A stretch of 64,000 bases of DNA from Thermophilibacter immobilis (GTDB taxonomy: Bacteria > Actinomycetota > Coriobacteriia > Coriobacteriales > Atopobiaceae): contig NZ_CP063767.1 in the NCBI RefSeq assembly GCF_015277515.1, positions 1,612,001-1,676,000 on the forward strand, written 5' to 3'. Below are positions 1-8,403 of the stretch, in pieces (the stretch's first letter is position 1; each line of letters opens with the position of its first letter). A program made the position numbers and the translations under genes. The notes beneath the pieces are model-generated. The model had not been told where the DNA came from, did no database searches, and saw nothing but the letters and a program-made list of their open reading frames with translations.

Positions 1-6
1 CGGCCC

Positions 7-801
7 CTACGCTCTCAGGCCCCCCGTCAGGTGGCAGAGCGCCTCGAGCACGCCTCCGCCCACGGCGCGCGCCTTGTCGGACGAGGTGAAGCAGTGGGCG
101 CGCTCGCAGCGCGGGTCGATATCGCCGGACTTCATGCCGCAGGTGACCTCGACGCCCTCCTGGAGGAGCCCTCTGAGAACACCGTTGATGGTGCAGGTCA
201 TGGGCACGCCGGAGACTACGGCGGCTACCTGCCCGGCGCGCACGACGTCGCCGATGGCGAGACGCGGCTCGAAGATACCGTCGGCGGGGGCGCGCAGCAC
301 GCGGTCGGCCGAATGCCCCGCGATAACGCCGGGGATGCCCGTATTGGGAGCCGCGGAGCCCTCGTAGATCGCCTGACCGAGGTAGTGGCCGCGCTTGGTC
401 TCCACGACAGCGTGGCAGTCGCGGCCGGCCGTGAAGCCGGGGCCCACACCGATGACCACGGGCGCCATGTCGGGCGTGGTCCCCAGGTTCTTCTTGGCCA
501 GAATCGCGTCCACGAGCGCGTCGGGGACGAGCTCGGCGGCCGAGGAGCCCCCGGGGTCCACGAGCACCGCCACCTCTTCGGACACCACGATCTTGCGAGC
601 GTCCTCAACGTCCTTGGCCCGCACGGCCCGCACGTCCTCGACCTCGCACGAGCCCAGGCGAATCGCCTCCGAGAAGCTCACCGTGCGGCGAATCGACGTG
701 GGCACAGCCAGGTCGCACATCACGATATCGCATCCCGCACGATGCAGCCTGAGCGCGACGCCGGTGGCAATGTCTCCCGCCCCGCGAATCTCGACGAGCA
801 T
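7..801 (-). CDS. yqeB: YqeB, selenium-dependent molybdenum hydroxylase maturation protein
   Basis: A 264-residue protein of the EF2563/YqeB family, which accompanies selenium-dependent molybdenum hydroxylases and is thought to act in making or inserting their selenium-containing cofactor; the reaction is unknown. An N-terminal Rossmann-like start (MLVEIRGAGDIATG) is followed by GVGPGFTAG and a C-terminal biotinyl/lipoyl-like segment with PADGIFEP and IGDVVRAGQ. I chose the ATG at 801 because GGGGAG lies 6 bases upstream and the family starts there; the frame stays open upstream to 906 without a better start. Its partner yqeC lies at 4293, separated by a molybdate-type ABC transporter. The substrate hydroxylase is probably the xanthine dehydrogenase at 56551-60268. 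Confidence 0.88.
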   Translation of the reverse strand: MLVEIRGAGDIATGVALRLHRAGCDIVMCDLAVPTSIRRTVSFSEAIRLGSCEVEDVRAVRAKDVEDARKIVVSEEVAVLVDPGGSSAAELVPDALVDAILAKKNLGTTPDMAPVVIGVGPGFTAGRDCHAVVETKRGHYLGQAIYEGSAAPNTGIPGVIAGHSADRVLRAPADGIFEPRLAIGDVVRAGQVAAVVSGVPMTCTINGVLRGLLQEGVEVTCGMKSGDIDPRCERAHCFTSSDKARAVGGGVLEALCHLTGGLRA

Positions 802-865
802 GAGGCTCTCCCCTCTGCGCGCCCGTCCTCGCGGCCGCGCGTGGCTGAGACGGAACATCTGCCCT

Positions 866-1033
866 GCCTCAGCCGATATAGTAAAATAACAACAACGCAT
901 TCCCACTTGAACCCGTGGTCCTGCTCATAAAACGCCTCGCAAGAACCATTCACACTATAAGTCATGATACCAAATAATTTGTATGGATTCTCTCGAATCC
1001 CCTAGGCGTCACGTCCTTGGCGGGCAGCGGTCT
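866..1033. repeat. Degenerate copy A of the yqeB/yqeC divergent promoter with a yqeC 5' remnant
   Basis: This segment matches 4198-4346 in the same order: a TATAGT-AAAA-AACAACAACG block, then ACTATAAGTCA, then GTATGGATTCTCTCG and GGCGTCACGTCC. The ATG at 983 corresponds to the internal ATG of yqeC at 4302. The remnant keeps about 15 codons with small indels and then loses the P-loop coding sequence, so it is a dead 5' fragment of yqeC. The left part would act as the promoter of yqeB. The matches were aligned by eye. Confidence 0.7.
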
Positions 1034-1039
1034 GTGACC

Positions 1040-2191
1040 CTATGCCGGGTCCTGCGCGGTGAGGATGCGCTCGATCTCGTCGTCGGTGAGCTGATAGTCG
1101 AGGTAGGTCGCGTAGAAGTCGGAGACCTTCTGTCGCATGTCGAGGTCCGAGAAGAGCTCCGGGTGCAGGGTCGCCGCGGCCCACTGAATCTGGAGCAGCT
1201 CTTCGACGCCGTAGCGATCCCAGCCAAAGACCCCCTTCGGGTTCACGTAGACCCGTCCGCTCTTGACGGCGCTGATGTCGGCCCACGCCTCGTCGGCGAG
1301 GATCTGGTCGACCTCGTCCGCCTTGCCCGTGATGATGACGTCGGGATTCCAGCCAATCACCTGTTCGAGCGAGAACGTGGCCTGGGCGTTGCCCACGGTC
1401 GACTCGGTATTGGCGTTTCTGCCACCGGCCACCTCGATCCAGTTGTCGATGATGGTGCCCGTGCCGTCGAGCGTGAGGGTGTAGACGGAGTTGCCATGCA
1501 GCACGCTCGGGCGCTCGTCGTCGGTGAGCCCGTCCGTCTGGGCCTTCGTATCGGAGAGGGCCTGGTCGAGCTCCGCGACGTAGTTCTGCGCGATGGTGGG
1601 AGCGTCCCCGCCAAAGACCTCGGCCGTGAGCGTGACGGACTGCCTCATCTCGTCGAACGTCTTGAACATGCAGTTCACCAGGGGGATTCCGGCGCTCGCG
1701 AGCTTGTCGCGCAGATCGTCGGTGGAGTCGAAGACCACCTGCGGCTCAAGCGCCACAAGGTCCTCGTAGTTGAAGTCCTTGCCGAACATCGTGGTGGCCT
1801 GGCTCATGTTCGGAGCCACCTGGTACATCCAGGGAAAGCTCTTGGGGTCGCAGTGCGTGGCCACCATGCCCTGGGCCTGGTTGAGCATGATGGAGACCTC
1901 GTTGTGTGCGAACCAGCCGTCCGCGTACTGCGTGATCTCCACGGGAAGCTCGACCTCGGTGCCTCCCATGTCCGTCACCGTGTGCGTGGCGGCCGTGGAG
2001 GCGTCCTCGGAAGCACCCGCGTCCGAGGTCGAGTCCGACTGCAAGCCGCCGCAGCCCGCGAGGCTACCCATCGCCGCGAGGCCGCCGAGAAGCCCGCCTC
2101 CCCGCAGAAAGTCGCGACGGGAGAGGCCAGACGCCTGCCGCACGTCGTTCTCGCCGATCTCGTTGTTCGCGTTTCTCTGGTTCTGACCCAT
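1040..2191 (-). CDS. Tat-exported lipoprotein, FecB/MolA-type substrate-binding protein (probably molybdate/tungstate)
   Basis: A 383-residue periplasmic-binding-protein-2-like component of an ABC importer. The N-terminus has a twin-arginine motif (LSRRDFLRGG), a hydrophobic stretch and a lipobox (SLAGC), so a folded lipoprotein exported by Tat is likely. The body has the long-helix two-lobe layout of the BtuF/FecB/MolA class, including IDNWIEVAGGRN and FSLEQVIGWNPDVIITG. AAGGAG lies about 8 bases before the start at 2191. It is the last gene of a permease-ATPase-binding protein operon. The class binds siderophores, cobalamin, haem or oxyanions; the position between yqeB and yqeC makes molybdate or tungstate the best inference, since the Haemophilus MolABC system belongs to this class. 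Confidence 0.75.
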   Translation of the reverse strand: MGQNQRNANNEIGENDVRQASGLSRRDFLRGGGLLGGLAAMGSLAGCGGLQSDSTSDAGASEDASTAATHTVTDMGGTEVELPVEITQYADGWFAHNEVSIMLNQAQGMVATHCDPKSFPWMYQVAPNMSQATTMFGKDFNYEDLVALEPQVVFDSTDDLRDKLASAGIPLVNCMFKTFDEMRQSVTLTAEVFGGDAPTIAQNYVAELDQALSDTKAQTDGLTDDERPSVLHGNSVYTLTLDGTGTIIDNWIEVAGGRNANTESTVGNAQATFSLEQVIGWNPDVIITGKADEVDQILADEAWADISAVKSGRVYVNPKGVFGWDRYGVEELLQIQWAAATLHPELFSDLDMRQKVSDFYATYLDYQLTDDEIERILTAQDPA

Positions 2192-2252
2192 GTCCTGCTC
2201 CTTCTTCTTGTGAGCGCCTTCCGGGCGCTCGTTATAGAAGCGATCTACGATC

Positions 2253-3056
2253 TCAGCCCAGCTCCGGCACGCAGGCGCGCACGCGTGAGCCGTCGCCCAT
2301 GGTGACCTCGCCTATGCGCACGCCCACGCCGTAGGTCGCACGCAGGGCCTCCTCGCGCACGATCTCCTCGACCGGACCGTCCTCGAGATGCCCGTCGGAG
2401 CACAGCAGCACCGCCCGTGAGCAGCACAGAAAGGCGTGCTCCGGATTGTGCGTGGTCATCACGACGCCGCGCCCCTCGGCCACGAGGGAGCGCACGCACG
2501 AGAGCACGCGCACCTGGTTGCCAAAGTCGAGCGAGGCCGTGGGCTCATCCATGAGCACGATGCGCGCGCCCTGCACGAGCGCGCGGGCGATGAGGGCCAT
2601 CTGTCGCTCTCCGCCCGAGACCTCCTGAAAGCTGCGATCGCGCAGCCGCTCGATCCCAAGCTGGGAGAGCACCTCCTCCGTGCGCTCGTACTCCTCGCGG
2701 CCCGGCGCGCCCAGAGGGCCCACGCGCGAGGCACTCCCGGCCAGCGCGACGTCAAGCACCGTGAGGTCGGCAGGGACGTCGGTCGCCTGGGGCACGTAGG
2801 CCACCATCTGAGCGAAATCCCGGTCGGACACGGTCGCGCGATCACGCCCGCCCACGAGAACCTGCCCACTGCGCGGGCGAAGCCGGCCGAGCAGGGTCCC
2901 GAAGAGCGTCGTCTTTCCCACGCCGTTGGGGCCAAGCAGGCAGCAGGCCTCCCCCGCGCGAAACCCCAAGCTCACGTCACGCAGCACGACGTGGCGCGCA
3001 TAGCCGCAGTCCGCATGCCGCAGCTCAAGCTCGGCGGACCTGGGCCGCTCACTCAT
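2253..3056 (-). CDS. ABC transporter ATPase, FecE/MolC type
   Basis: A 267-residue cytoplasmic ATPase powering the importer encoded by its neighbours. Walker A is GPNGVGKTT (about residue 43), the Q-loop is VPQAT, the signature is VSGGE and Walker B is [12 protein letters not shown], with a switch histidine in TTHNPEH. It overlaps the upstream permease by 8 bases, which indicates translational coupling. The fold and length match FecE/FepC/MolC. Substrate follows from context only: molybdate or tungstate rather than iron. Confidence 0.85.
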   Translation of the reverse strand: MSERPRSAELELRHADCGYARHVVLRDVSLGFRAGEACCLLGPNGVGKTTLFGTLLGRLRPRSGQVLVGGRDRATVSDRDFAQMVAYVPQATDVPADLTVLDVALAGSASRVGPLGAPGREEYERTEEVLSQLGIERLRDRSFQEVSGGERQMALIARALVQGARIVLMDEPTASLDFGNQVRVLSCVRSLVAEGRGVVMTTHNPEHAFLCCSRAVLLCSDGHLEDGPVEEIVREEALRATYGVGVRIGEVTMGDGSRVRACVPELG

Positions 3057-4140
3057 GGCTCCCCCTCCCCTGTGTGCGCGCCAGCACGAGGACGAAGAAC
3101 GGCGCGCCGATAACCGCAGTGAGAATGCCGAGCGGAATCTCGCTAGCCATGAGCGTGCGACAGACGGTGTCTACCACGAGCAGGAAGGCCGCGCCCACCA
3201 CGAGCGAGAGCGGCACCGCCACGCGGTTGTCCGAGCCACCCAGAAAGCGCGCCACGTGCGGGACCACGAGGCCCACCCAGCCCACGACGCCGGCCATGGC
3301 CACCACGCAGGCCGTGAGCAGCGTGGCGCAGAAGACGAGCAGGCCGCGCAGGACGCGCACATTCACGCCGAGCGACGCGGCCGCATCCTCGCCGAACGCA
3401 AGCGTGTTCAGGCGCCAGCGCACGGCCAGGATGGGCACGACCCCCACCACGAGCGGGACGGCAAGCGCGGCGAGGTCGTCCCAGGTGACCTTGGCGATGC
3501 TGCCCATGAGCCAGTACGTAATCTCGGGGAGCTTCGAGTCCGGGTCGGCCGTGTACTTCACGATGGAGACGAACGACTGGAACAACGTCCCCACGACCAG
3601 GCCGCAGAGCACGAGCATGAGCGTGTTCGAGCGTCCCCGAGAAAGGAGGCGCGCCAGCCCCATGGTCAGCGCCACGGCCAGAAACCCCATGCCAAAGGCC
3701 GAGAGCTGCACGAGCTGCGTGCCCAGGCCGAGCAGAAGCGCCAGGGCGGCGCCGAAGCTCGCGCCCGCACTCGCACCGAGGATGTCCGGCGAGACCATGG
3801 GATTGCGAAAGAGCCCCTGATAGGCCGCCCCAGCCACAGAAAGCGCCGCGCCGGCGAGGCACGCCGCGACCAGACGTGGGAGCCGCACGACCATGACCAC
3901 CGTGTGCTCGGCATCCGTGAAGGAGGCGGGAAGGCCCAACAGGTCGTGCCCGAGGATGCCGGCGACCACGCCGGGCGAGATGGACAGGCGCCCGATGCCG
4001 AGCGTCAGAACGAAGAGGACGAGAAGCGCCACGACGCTGAGCCCGAGTATGACCCAACGAGACCAGCGGCGGACGTCGAAGGACGAGGGCTCGTCTCTTC
4101 GCACGGAGTCTTTCGCAGACGATTCTATTTTTGAGACCAT
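3049..4140 (-). CDS. ABC transporter permease, FecCD/MolB family
   Basis: A 363-residue multi-spanning permease with the ten-helix layout of the BtuC/FecCD/MolB family; the family segment RLPRLVAACLAGAALSVAGA and the GxVGWVGLVVPHVAR motif are both present. The frame is open to a TTG at 4197, but the extra N-terminus is polar and unlike the family, so I take the ATG at 4140; its ribosome-binding site is weak. It is the first gene of the transporter operon. The promoter lies in the duplicated segment at 4198-4346, shared divergently with yqeC. Confidence 0.82.
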   Translation of the reverse strand: MVSKIESSAKDSVRRDEPSSFDVRRWSRWVILGLSVVALLVLFVLTLGIGRLSISPGVVAGILGHDLLGLPASFTDAEHTVVMVVRLPRLVAACLAGAALSVAGAAYQGLFRNPMVSPDILGASAGASFGAALALLLGLGTQLVQLSAFGMGFLAVALTMGLARLLSRGRSNTLMLVLCGLVVGTLFQSFVSIVKYTADPDSKLPEITYWLMGSIAKVTWDDLAALAVPLVVGVVPILAVRWRLNTLAFGEDAAASLGVNVRVLRGLLVFCATLLTACVVAMAGVVGWVGLVVPHVARFLGGSDNRVAVPLSLVVGAAFLLVVDTVCRTLMASEIPLGILTAVIGAPFFVLVLARTQGRGSHE

Positions 4141-4197
4141 ACCGCCCCGCTTACGTGACCAAACCCTCTCATAGTCGTGGCTTCCCTCTCCCTGCAA

Positions 4198-4346
4198 TTA
4201 CCGTTATAGTTAAAAAACAACAACGATGCCCCTATGGAGTCCGTCACAATTGTTTGTCGTAGGTCGCCACATACTATAAGTCAGGTTGCCTAATGAATTG
4301 TATGGATTCTCTCGGAATTCCCGTCGGCGTCACGTCCGTGGTGGGG
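4198..4346. promoter_or_regulatory. Divergent promoter region (copy B) between the ABC transporter and yqeC
   Basis: The segment carries the same blocks as 866-1033: an A-rich TTATAGTTAAAAAACAAC stretch facing the transporter and an ACTATAAGTC stretch facing yqeC. On the plus strand TTGTTT followed about 17-18 bases later by ACTATA/CTATAA is a plausible promoter for yqeC. It differs from copy A mainly in the middle. No known regulator site was recognised. Confidence 0.5.
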
Positions 4347-4997
4347 AGTGGAGGTAAGACGACGCTCCTGCGCGCGCTGGCCGAGGAGCTTGTCGCGCAC
4401 GGGCGCTCGGTCATCCTGACTACCACGACGCACATCATGCCCTTCGAGGGCATTGAGCTCGTGAGCTCACCCGACGAGGCCTCGCTCGGCCGCGCGCTGG
4501 CCCGGGCACACGTAGCCTGCGTGGGCTCCTTTAGCGAGAATGGCAAGTTCGGGCCCTCTCCCCTCCCCGTCGAGCGGCTCGCCGAGCTCGCCGATCACGT
4601 GTTGATCGAAGCCGATGGCTCCAAGCGGCTGCCGATCAAGGCTCACGCCCCCTACGAACCCGTCGTGCCCAGCTGTAGCGCGCGCTGCATGCTCGTTGTG
4701 GGCGCGAGCGGTTTTTCGCGCCCCGCGAGCGAGTCCGCCCATCGTCCGGAGCTCTTCTGCGCACGGGCCGCCTGCGCGCCAGATGACCTCGCGACCCCGG
4801 AGCTCGTCGCCCGCGTCGTCGCCCGGGAGTGCCAGGAGGGGCTTCTGGCTCCCGACGTCGTGGTGGTCAACCAGGCCGAGAACCACGAGCTCCTTGACCT
4901 AGCGCGCCGCCTAGCAGCCGAGCTGCACGCAGCGGGCCTCGAGCTCCCCGTCTGGGCTGGCTCCATCCGCGACCACGACCTCCAGCGCGTTGGCTAG
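4293..4997 (+). CDS. yqeC: YqeC, selenium-dependent hydroxylase accessory protein
   Basis: A 234-residue P-loop protein of the YqeC family, found with YqeB in genomes that carry selenium-dependent Mo hydroxylases. The nucleotide-binding loop is VVGSGGKTT (residues 16-24), followed by ILTTTTHIM and the acidic segment VLIEADGSKRLPIKAHAPYEPVVP typical of the family. Two ATGs (4293 and 4302) are possible starts; the 5' remnant at 983 corresponds to the second. It is transcribed away from the ABC operon and ends before a weak terminator. The exact biochemical role in the family is unknown. Confidence 0.88.
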   Translation: MNCMDSLGIPVGVTSVVGSGGKTTLLRALAEELVAHGRSVILTTTTHIMPFEGIELVSSPDEASLGRALARAHVACVGSFSENGKFGPSPLPVERLAELADHVLIEADGSKRLPIKAHAPYEPVVPSCSARCMLVVGASGFSRPASESAHRPELFCARAACAPDDLATPELVARVVARECQEGLLAPDVVVVNQAENHELLDLARRLAAELHAAGLELPVWAGSIRDHDLQRVG

Positions 4998-5329
4998 CCC
5001 GCATAAGCCGCTCGAGATTTTCCAGGGGCACTCATTGGGATCCCGGGGGCATACGCTTCAAGGCCCCCACATCCCCAAGGTTTAGCGCCTCTCACGCACT
5101 CGTCGCGCAATTTTTTGCAGTGCGATTTTTGATTTAGGGGCATCTCTCGGAGAAAGATCGCGGCCCATCTCAAATTGGCATCCACGGACAAAGACACGGC
5201 ACAGGGAGGACGTTCTTCTCCGCAGGTGTCAGCTCAACAAAAAGGCTCCAGCACATGACCTGAAATTGCTCTTGACAAGGCCCTGCACAAGAGCGATGAA
5301 AACGCAGCCGCCAAATCCGCGGCGCACCC
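4998..5329. other. Intergenic region between yqeC and the DUF3841 pair
   Basis: A 332-base stretch without a supported gene; short open frames here have no ribosome-binding site or family resemblance. It holds a GGGGGC/GCCCCC inverted repeat at 5045-5068 and a probable plus-strand terminator at 5103-5135. Confidence 0.6.
5103..5135 (+). terminator. Probable terminator of yqeC
   Basis: A short stem (CGC-GCAA / TTGC-AGT-GCG with a bulge) closing on a T-rich loop is followed by ATTTTTGATTT. The stem is weak, so this is tentative. Confidence 0.35.
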
Positions 5330-5944
5330 CTACTCCGGCAGAAGCCACTCCTTCTTGAGGCACCAGACGCCGCCCTGGAGATACGTCTCGGGGCAGCCGT
5401 CCGCGCTGGTGAGCAGACGCTCCCATGACGCGATGACGCCCCGCTTGACCAGCGGATAGAAAGAGCTGCGCAAGGCCTCTGCAGGGCTCGAGACACCCTG
5501 GCGGGCAAGCTCGGCAGCAAAGGCGTCCTCGTCCCTCTCGTCCTGGCCAAGGTACTCGAGGCTCAGGATGCGTGTCCACGGGCGCAAATCGAACATGACC
5601 AGCTCCTGGGCGGGAATCAGGAGGTGCAGGGTGACGCAGTCCTGTCCGGCTGCGGCCCATGAGGAATCGCGATACAACCACACGGGCGACTCAGCGCCCT
5701 CGGGACGCTCGACCGCACGCGCAAACTCACGCGAGAACCACGCGTAGGCGGTCTTGAACGACCAGGCCGTCTCGCCGTACTTCTTGTCGATGTAGGACAT
5801 CCGCACCATGCTCGACCCGTCGCGCTCGAGCGCGTCGAGAACGACCGGAGTCTGAACGGCCCACATCTCCACGTGCCCGTCGACCACAAGGTCGGGACGT
5901 GCGACCGAGGCCGGGGCAAATGACCTCGCGCCGCCGCTACTCAT
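5330..5944 (-). CDS. DUF3841 family protein (copy 1)
   Basis: A 204-residue cytoplasmic protein of unknown function in the DUF3841 family. Visible family-type segments are EMWAVQTPVVLDAL near residue 27, the aromatic-rich AYAWFSREFARAVE, VTLHLLIPAQELVMFDLRPWTRIL and a C-terminal CLKKEWLLPE. It overlaps the upstream paralogue by 8 bases and is the last gene of the BCCT transporter operon. The two copies share layout (a W-Q/R-x-x-V-V-x-D/E-L-E start and an xTLxLxxPxxxLxxFDxxxW core) but are clearly diverged. No catalytic motif is evident. Confidence 0.65.
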   Translation of the reverse strand: MSSGGARSFAPASVARPDLVVDGHVEMWAVQTPVVLDALERDGSSMVRMSYIDKKYGETAWSFKTAYAWFSREFARAVERPEGAESPVWLYRDSSWAAAGQDCVTLHLLIPAQELVMFDLRPWTRILSLEYLGQDERDEDAFAAELARQGVSSPAEALRSSFYPLVKRGVIASWERLLTSADGCPETYLQGGVWCLKKEWLLPE

Positions 5945-6506
5945 GGCGCACCACGTCCCTCACCCACTCCGGGCGAATCTCCCATATCACGCCCACGTTA
6001 TGGTCCATGTCCTCGTTGGGACCCTCGAAGACGCGCCCCCAGCTGCGCGTGAGCTTGGTGCGCAGCTGGGGGTAGTAGTTACCCTGTCCACCCATTACGA
6101 GCAGGGCCTCGTTGGCGATTCCCATACGCGCGAGCTCGTCGTTGTAGGCCCTCTCGTCGGCAGGGTCGCGGGGGATGTACCAGTTGTTGACCCGATAGCC
6201 CCAGAGGTCGTAGTCGAGCACGAAGAGGCTCTCCTCGGGCACCTCAAGCTCGAGCGTCACGCAACCGGGCGCCGCACCGAGCTTCTGGGCCTCGGTGAGG
6301 GCGAGCCAGATGGGCAGGGTCGCGTCAGACGGCATGGAGACGCGAGAGCGGCATCCCTGCGTGAGCCAGTGATACAGCCCCAGGTAGTAGTCGGATATGG
6401 AGCCATTCTTGATGCGCACGTACTTCTCGCGCACCTGGTAGTGACCCGTACGCTCGAGCTCGTCCATCACCACGGCATCTTGGCGCGTCCACGCGACAAC
6501 TCCCAT
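5937..6506 (-). CDS. DUF3841 family protein (copy 2)
   Basis: A 189-residue DUF3841 protein, paralogous to the next gene. It begins MGVVAWTRQDAVVMDELERTG and contains a central VTLELEVPEESLFVLDYDLWG segment and a C-terminal VIWEIRPEWV. I chose the ATG at 6506 because GGAGGAG sits 8-10 bases before it; the longer open frame upstream is arginine-rich and overlaps the transporter. Only 4 bases separate it from the stop of the BCCT transporter, so the three genes are co-transcribed. Function unknown. Confidence 0.65.
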   Translation of the reverse strand: MGVVAWTRQDAVVMDELERTGHYQVREKYVRIKNGSISDYYLGLYHWLTQGCRSRVSMPSDATLPIWLALTEAQKLGAAPGCVTLELEVPEESLFVLDYDLWGYRVNNWYIPRDPADERAYNDELARMGIANEALLVMGGQGNYYPQLRTKLTRSWGRVFEGPNEDMDHNVGVIWEIRPEWVRDVVRHE

Positions 6507-6510
6507 GGGA

Positions 6511-8136
6511 CTATCTCTCCTCCGCCGTTCCGTTAGCAGACTGGGCAACAGCGGACGCATCCGCAGAGGCGGGAACGTCCTTCTCCGGGGAGTCCCCCTC
6601 GGTGAGCGAGGCCTTGTACGCGGCTTCGATGGCAACCGTGTCCTCGCCCTTGAACGCCTTGATCAGGGCCACCATGGCCACGATGCTGATAATCGCAAAG
6701 GGGAAGCCTACCACGATGGAGAGCGTCTTGAGCATGCCCAGGCCGTCGTCACTCGAGAGCAAAAGCGCTGCCAGAAGCACGGCCAGGAGCACGCCCCACA
6801 CGACCTTGGTGCGGTTGGAGGGATTGAGTGTACCGTTCTCCGAGTACATGCCCAGGGAAGTACAGGCGCCCGTGGCGCTCGCGAGGCAAAACGTGCAGGT
6901 GAGCACGAGCATCACCATGGCGATGATGCGCCCGAGCGGATACTGAGCAATCACGTAGAACAGGGAGGTCGCCGTATCGGCGAGGGCGGCGGCCGCCGTG
7001 TCCAGGCCAAGGTTCATGCCAAGCGTCCCGAAGATCGCGAACCACACCATGCAGACGATGGCAGGCACGAAGAGTACGCCGCCCACGAACTCCTTGACGG
7101 TACGCCCGCGCGAGATGCGGGCGATGAAGGCACCCGTGAACGGGGACCACGCAATCCACCACGCCCAGTAGTAGATGGTCCAGTTCGCGTACCAGTCGTG
7201 GTCGCCGAACGCACCCATCTTGAACGAGTCCGCCACGAAGCTCGAGATGTAGGCCCCGATGCCCTCGACGAGATTGTTGAGAATGTCGACCGTGGGCCCC
7301 ACGAGGAACAAGACGACGGCGACCGCGACGGCGATGATGATGTTGGCGTTGGAGATCTTTCCCATGCCCTTCTCCACGCCGGCGACCGCGAGCGTCACGT
7401 AGACCACCGAGAACACGACGATGATGCCGATCATGAGCGCCATGGACTGGGGAACGCCAAAGAGGTACGTGAGGCCGGAGTTGATGAGCAGCACGCCCAT
7501 GCCGAGCGTGGTGCACACGCCGCCGGCGGAGGCCAAAAGCGCGCAGACGTCCACGACCTTGCCCAGGGGACCGCGGCTGCCCTTCTCTCCGATGAGCGGC
7601 GTGAACAGCGAGCTGATGAGTGTGGGCTGCTTCTTGCGGAACTGCATGTAGGCGAGTCCAAGGGCGATCACCACGTAGCAGGCCCAGGGATGCAGGCCCC
7701 AGTGCAGGAAGTCCTTGGAGAACGCGAAGCGCATGGCGTCACCCGTGCCGGGCTCGGCGCCCAGGGGGTTCACGAAGAAGCCGAGCGGCTCGGCGACGCC
7801 CCAGAACACGAGGCCCACACCCATGCCAGCGGAGAACAGCATGGCAAACCACGCGCCCGTGCTATGCTCGGGACGTGAGTCGTCCGGACCCAGGCGCATG
7901 TTCTTGTACTTGCTAAAGAAACCCACCCATATGGAGAAGACCACGAAGAGCGTCATGGCGAGTGGGTACAGCCACCCGAAGCCATTCGTGATTCCCGAGA
8001 AGGCCGCGTTCGCGACCGCGGCAAAGGTCCCCGGAGCCACCAGACCAAAGACGGCGGCCACGAGCACGAGCGCCGCAGCCGCGGCGAATACGACGTTTGG
8101 TTTCTGGCTCGTAGCTTTTTCTTTGCTCGAACTCAT
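6511..8136 (-). CDS. BCCT family betaine/carnitine/choline-type transporter
   Basis: A 541-residue, twelve-helix secondary transporter of the betaine-choline-carnitine family. The glycine stretch GMGVGLVFWGVAEPLGFF and the tryptophan-rich helix YYWAWWIAWSPFTGAFIARI (about residues 325-345) are diagnostic. The ATG at 8136 has AAGGAG eight bases upstream; the much longer open frame to 8865 runs through the divergent regulator and is spurious. The GMGVG stretch resembles Na+-coupled members, but coupling cannot be fixed from sequence. A quaternary-amine substrate such as glycine betaine would fit a glycine-reducing anaerobe, although no betaine reductase genes are present here. A divergent TetR gene probably regulates it. 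Confidence 0.9.
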   Translation of the reverse strand: MSSSKEKATSQKPNVVFAAAAALVLVAAVFGLVAPGTFAAVANAAFSGITNGFGWLYPLAMTLFVVFSIWVGFFSKYKNMRLGPDDSRPEHSTGAWFAMLFSAGMGVGLVFWGVAEPLGFFVNPLGAEPGTGDAMRFAFSKDFLHWGLHPWACYVVIALGLAYMQFRKKQPTLISSLFTPLIGEKGSRGPLGKVVDVCALLASAGGVCTTLGMGVLLINSGLTYLFGVPQSMALMIGIIVVFSVVYVTLAVAGVEKGMGKISNANIIIAVAVAVVLFLVGPTVDILNNLVEGIGAYISSFVADSFKMGAFGDHDWYANWTIYYWAWWIAWSPFTGAFIARISRGRTVKEFVGGVLFVPAIVCMVWFAIFGTLGMNLGLDTAAAALADTATSLFYVIAQYPLGRIIAMVMLVLTCTFCLASATGACTSLGMYSENGTLNPSNRTKVVWGVLLAVLLAALLLSSDDGLGMLKTLSIVVGFPFAIISIVAMVALIKAFKGEDTVAIEAAYKASLTEGDSPEKDVPASADASAVAQSANGTAEER

Positions 8137-8403
8137 AGAACCAGCTCCTTTTTTTTTCCTCGATACCGGCGACGGCGATAGGACAGCCTTTTGCCAATCG
8201 CGTTTACTAATCTTGATTATCGTATCGCGCTCCGCCTTGAGTGCAAGAATCGTTCCGCCAGCGGATGCACCCGCATGCGCGAACGGCTCACTTATTCTGC
8301 CCATACGTCCTATGGGGGGAAATTTGCAAAATGCGCCTTGAGCACTATGATTGTGGCGTTTGGGCATGAGGGGGCACGCGATAAGCCACGTGACGCTTGG
8401 GGT
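8137..8403. promoter_or_regulatory. Divergent BCCT/TetR control region with palindrome
   Basis: The palindrome TAATCTTGATTA lies at 8208-8219, directly after TTTACT (8203-8208) on the plus strand. Facing the transporter, TTGCAC followed by 16 bases and TACGAT is a plausible minus-strand promoter whose -10 is next to the palindrome. The arrangement -35 box/TAAYC-N2-GATTA recurs before other operons in this window, so this may be the operator of the TetR protein or of a shared regulator. Confidence 0.5.

Noticed and set aside
1040-4140. Siderophore importer
   Set aside because: Family alone would allow it, but the position between yqeB and yqeC under a shared promoter favours molybdate or tungstate; not excluded.
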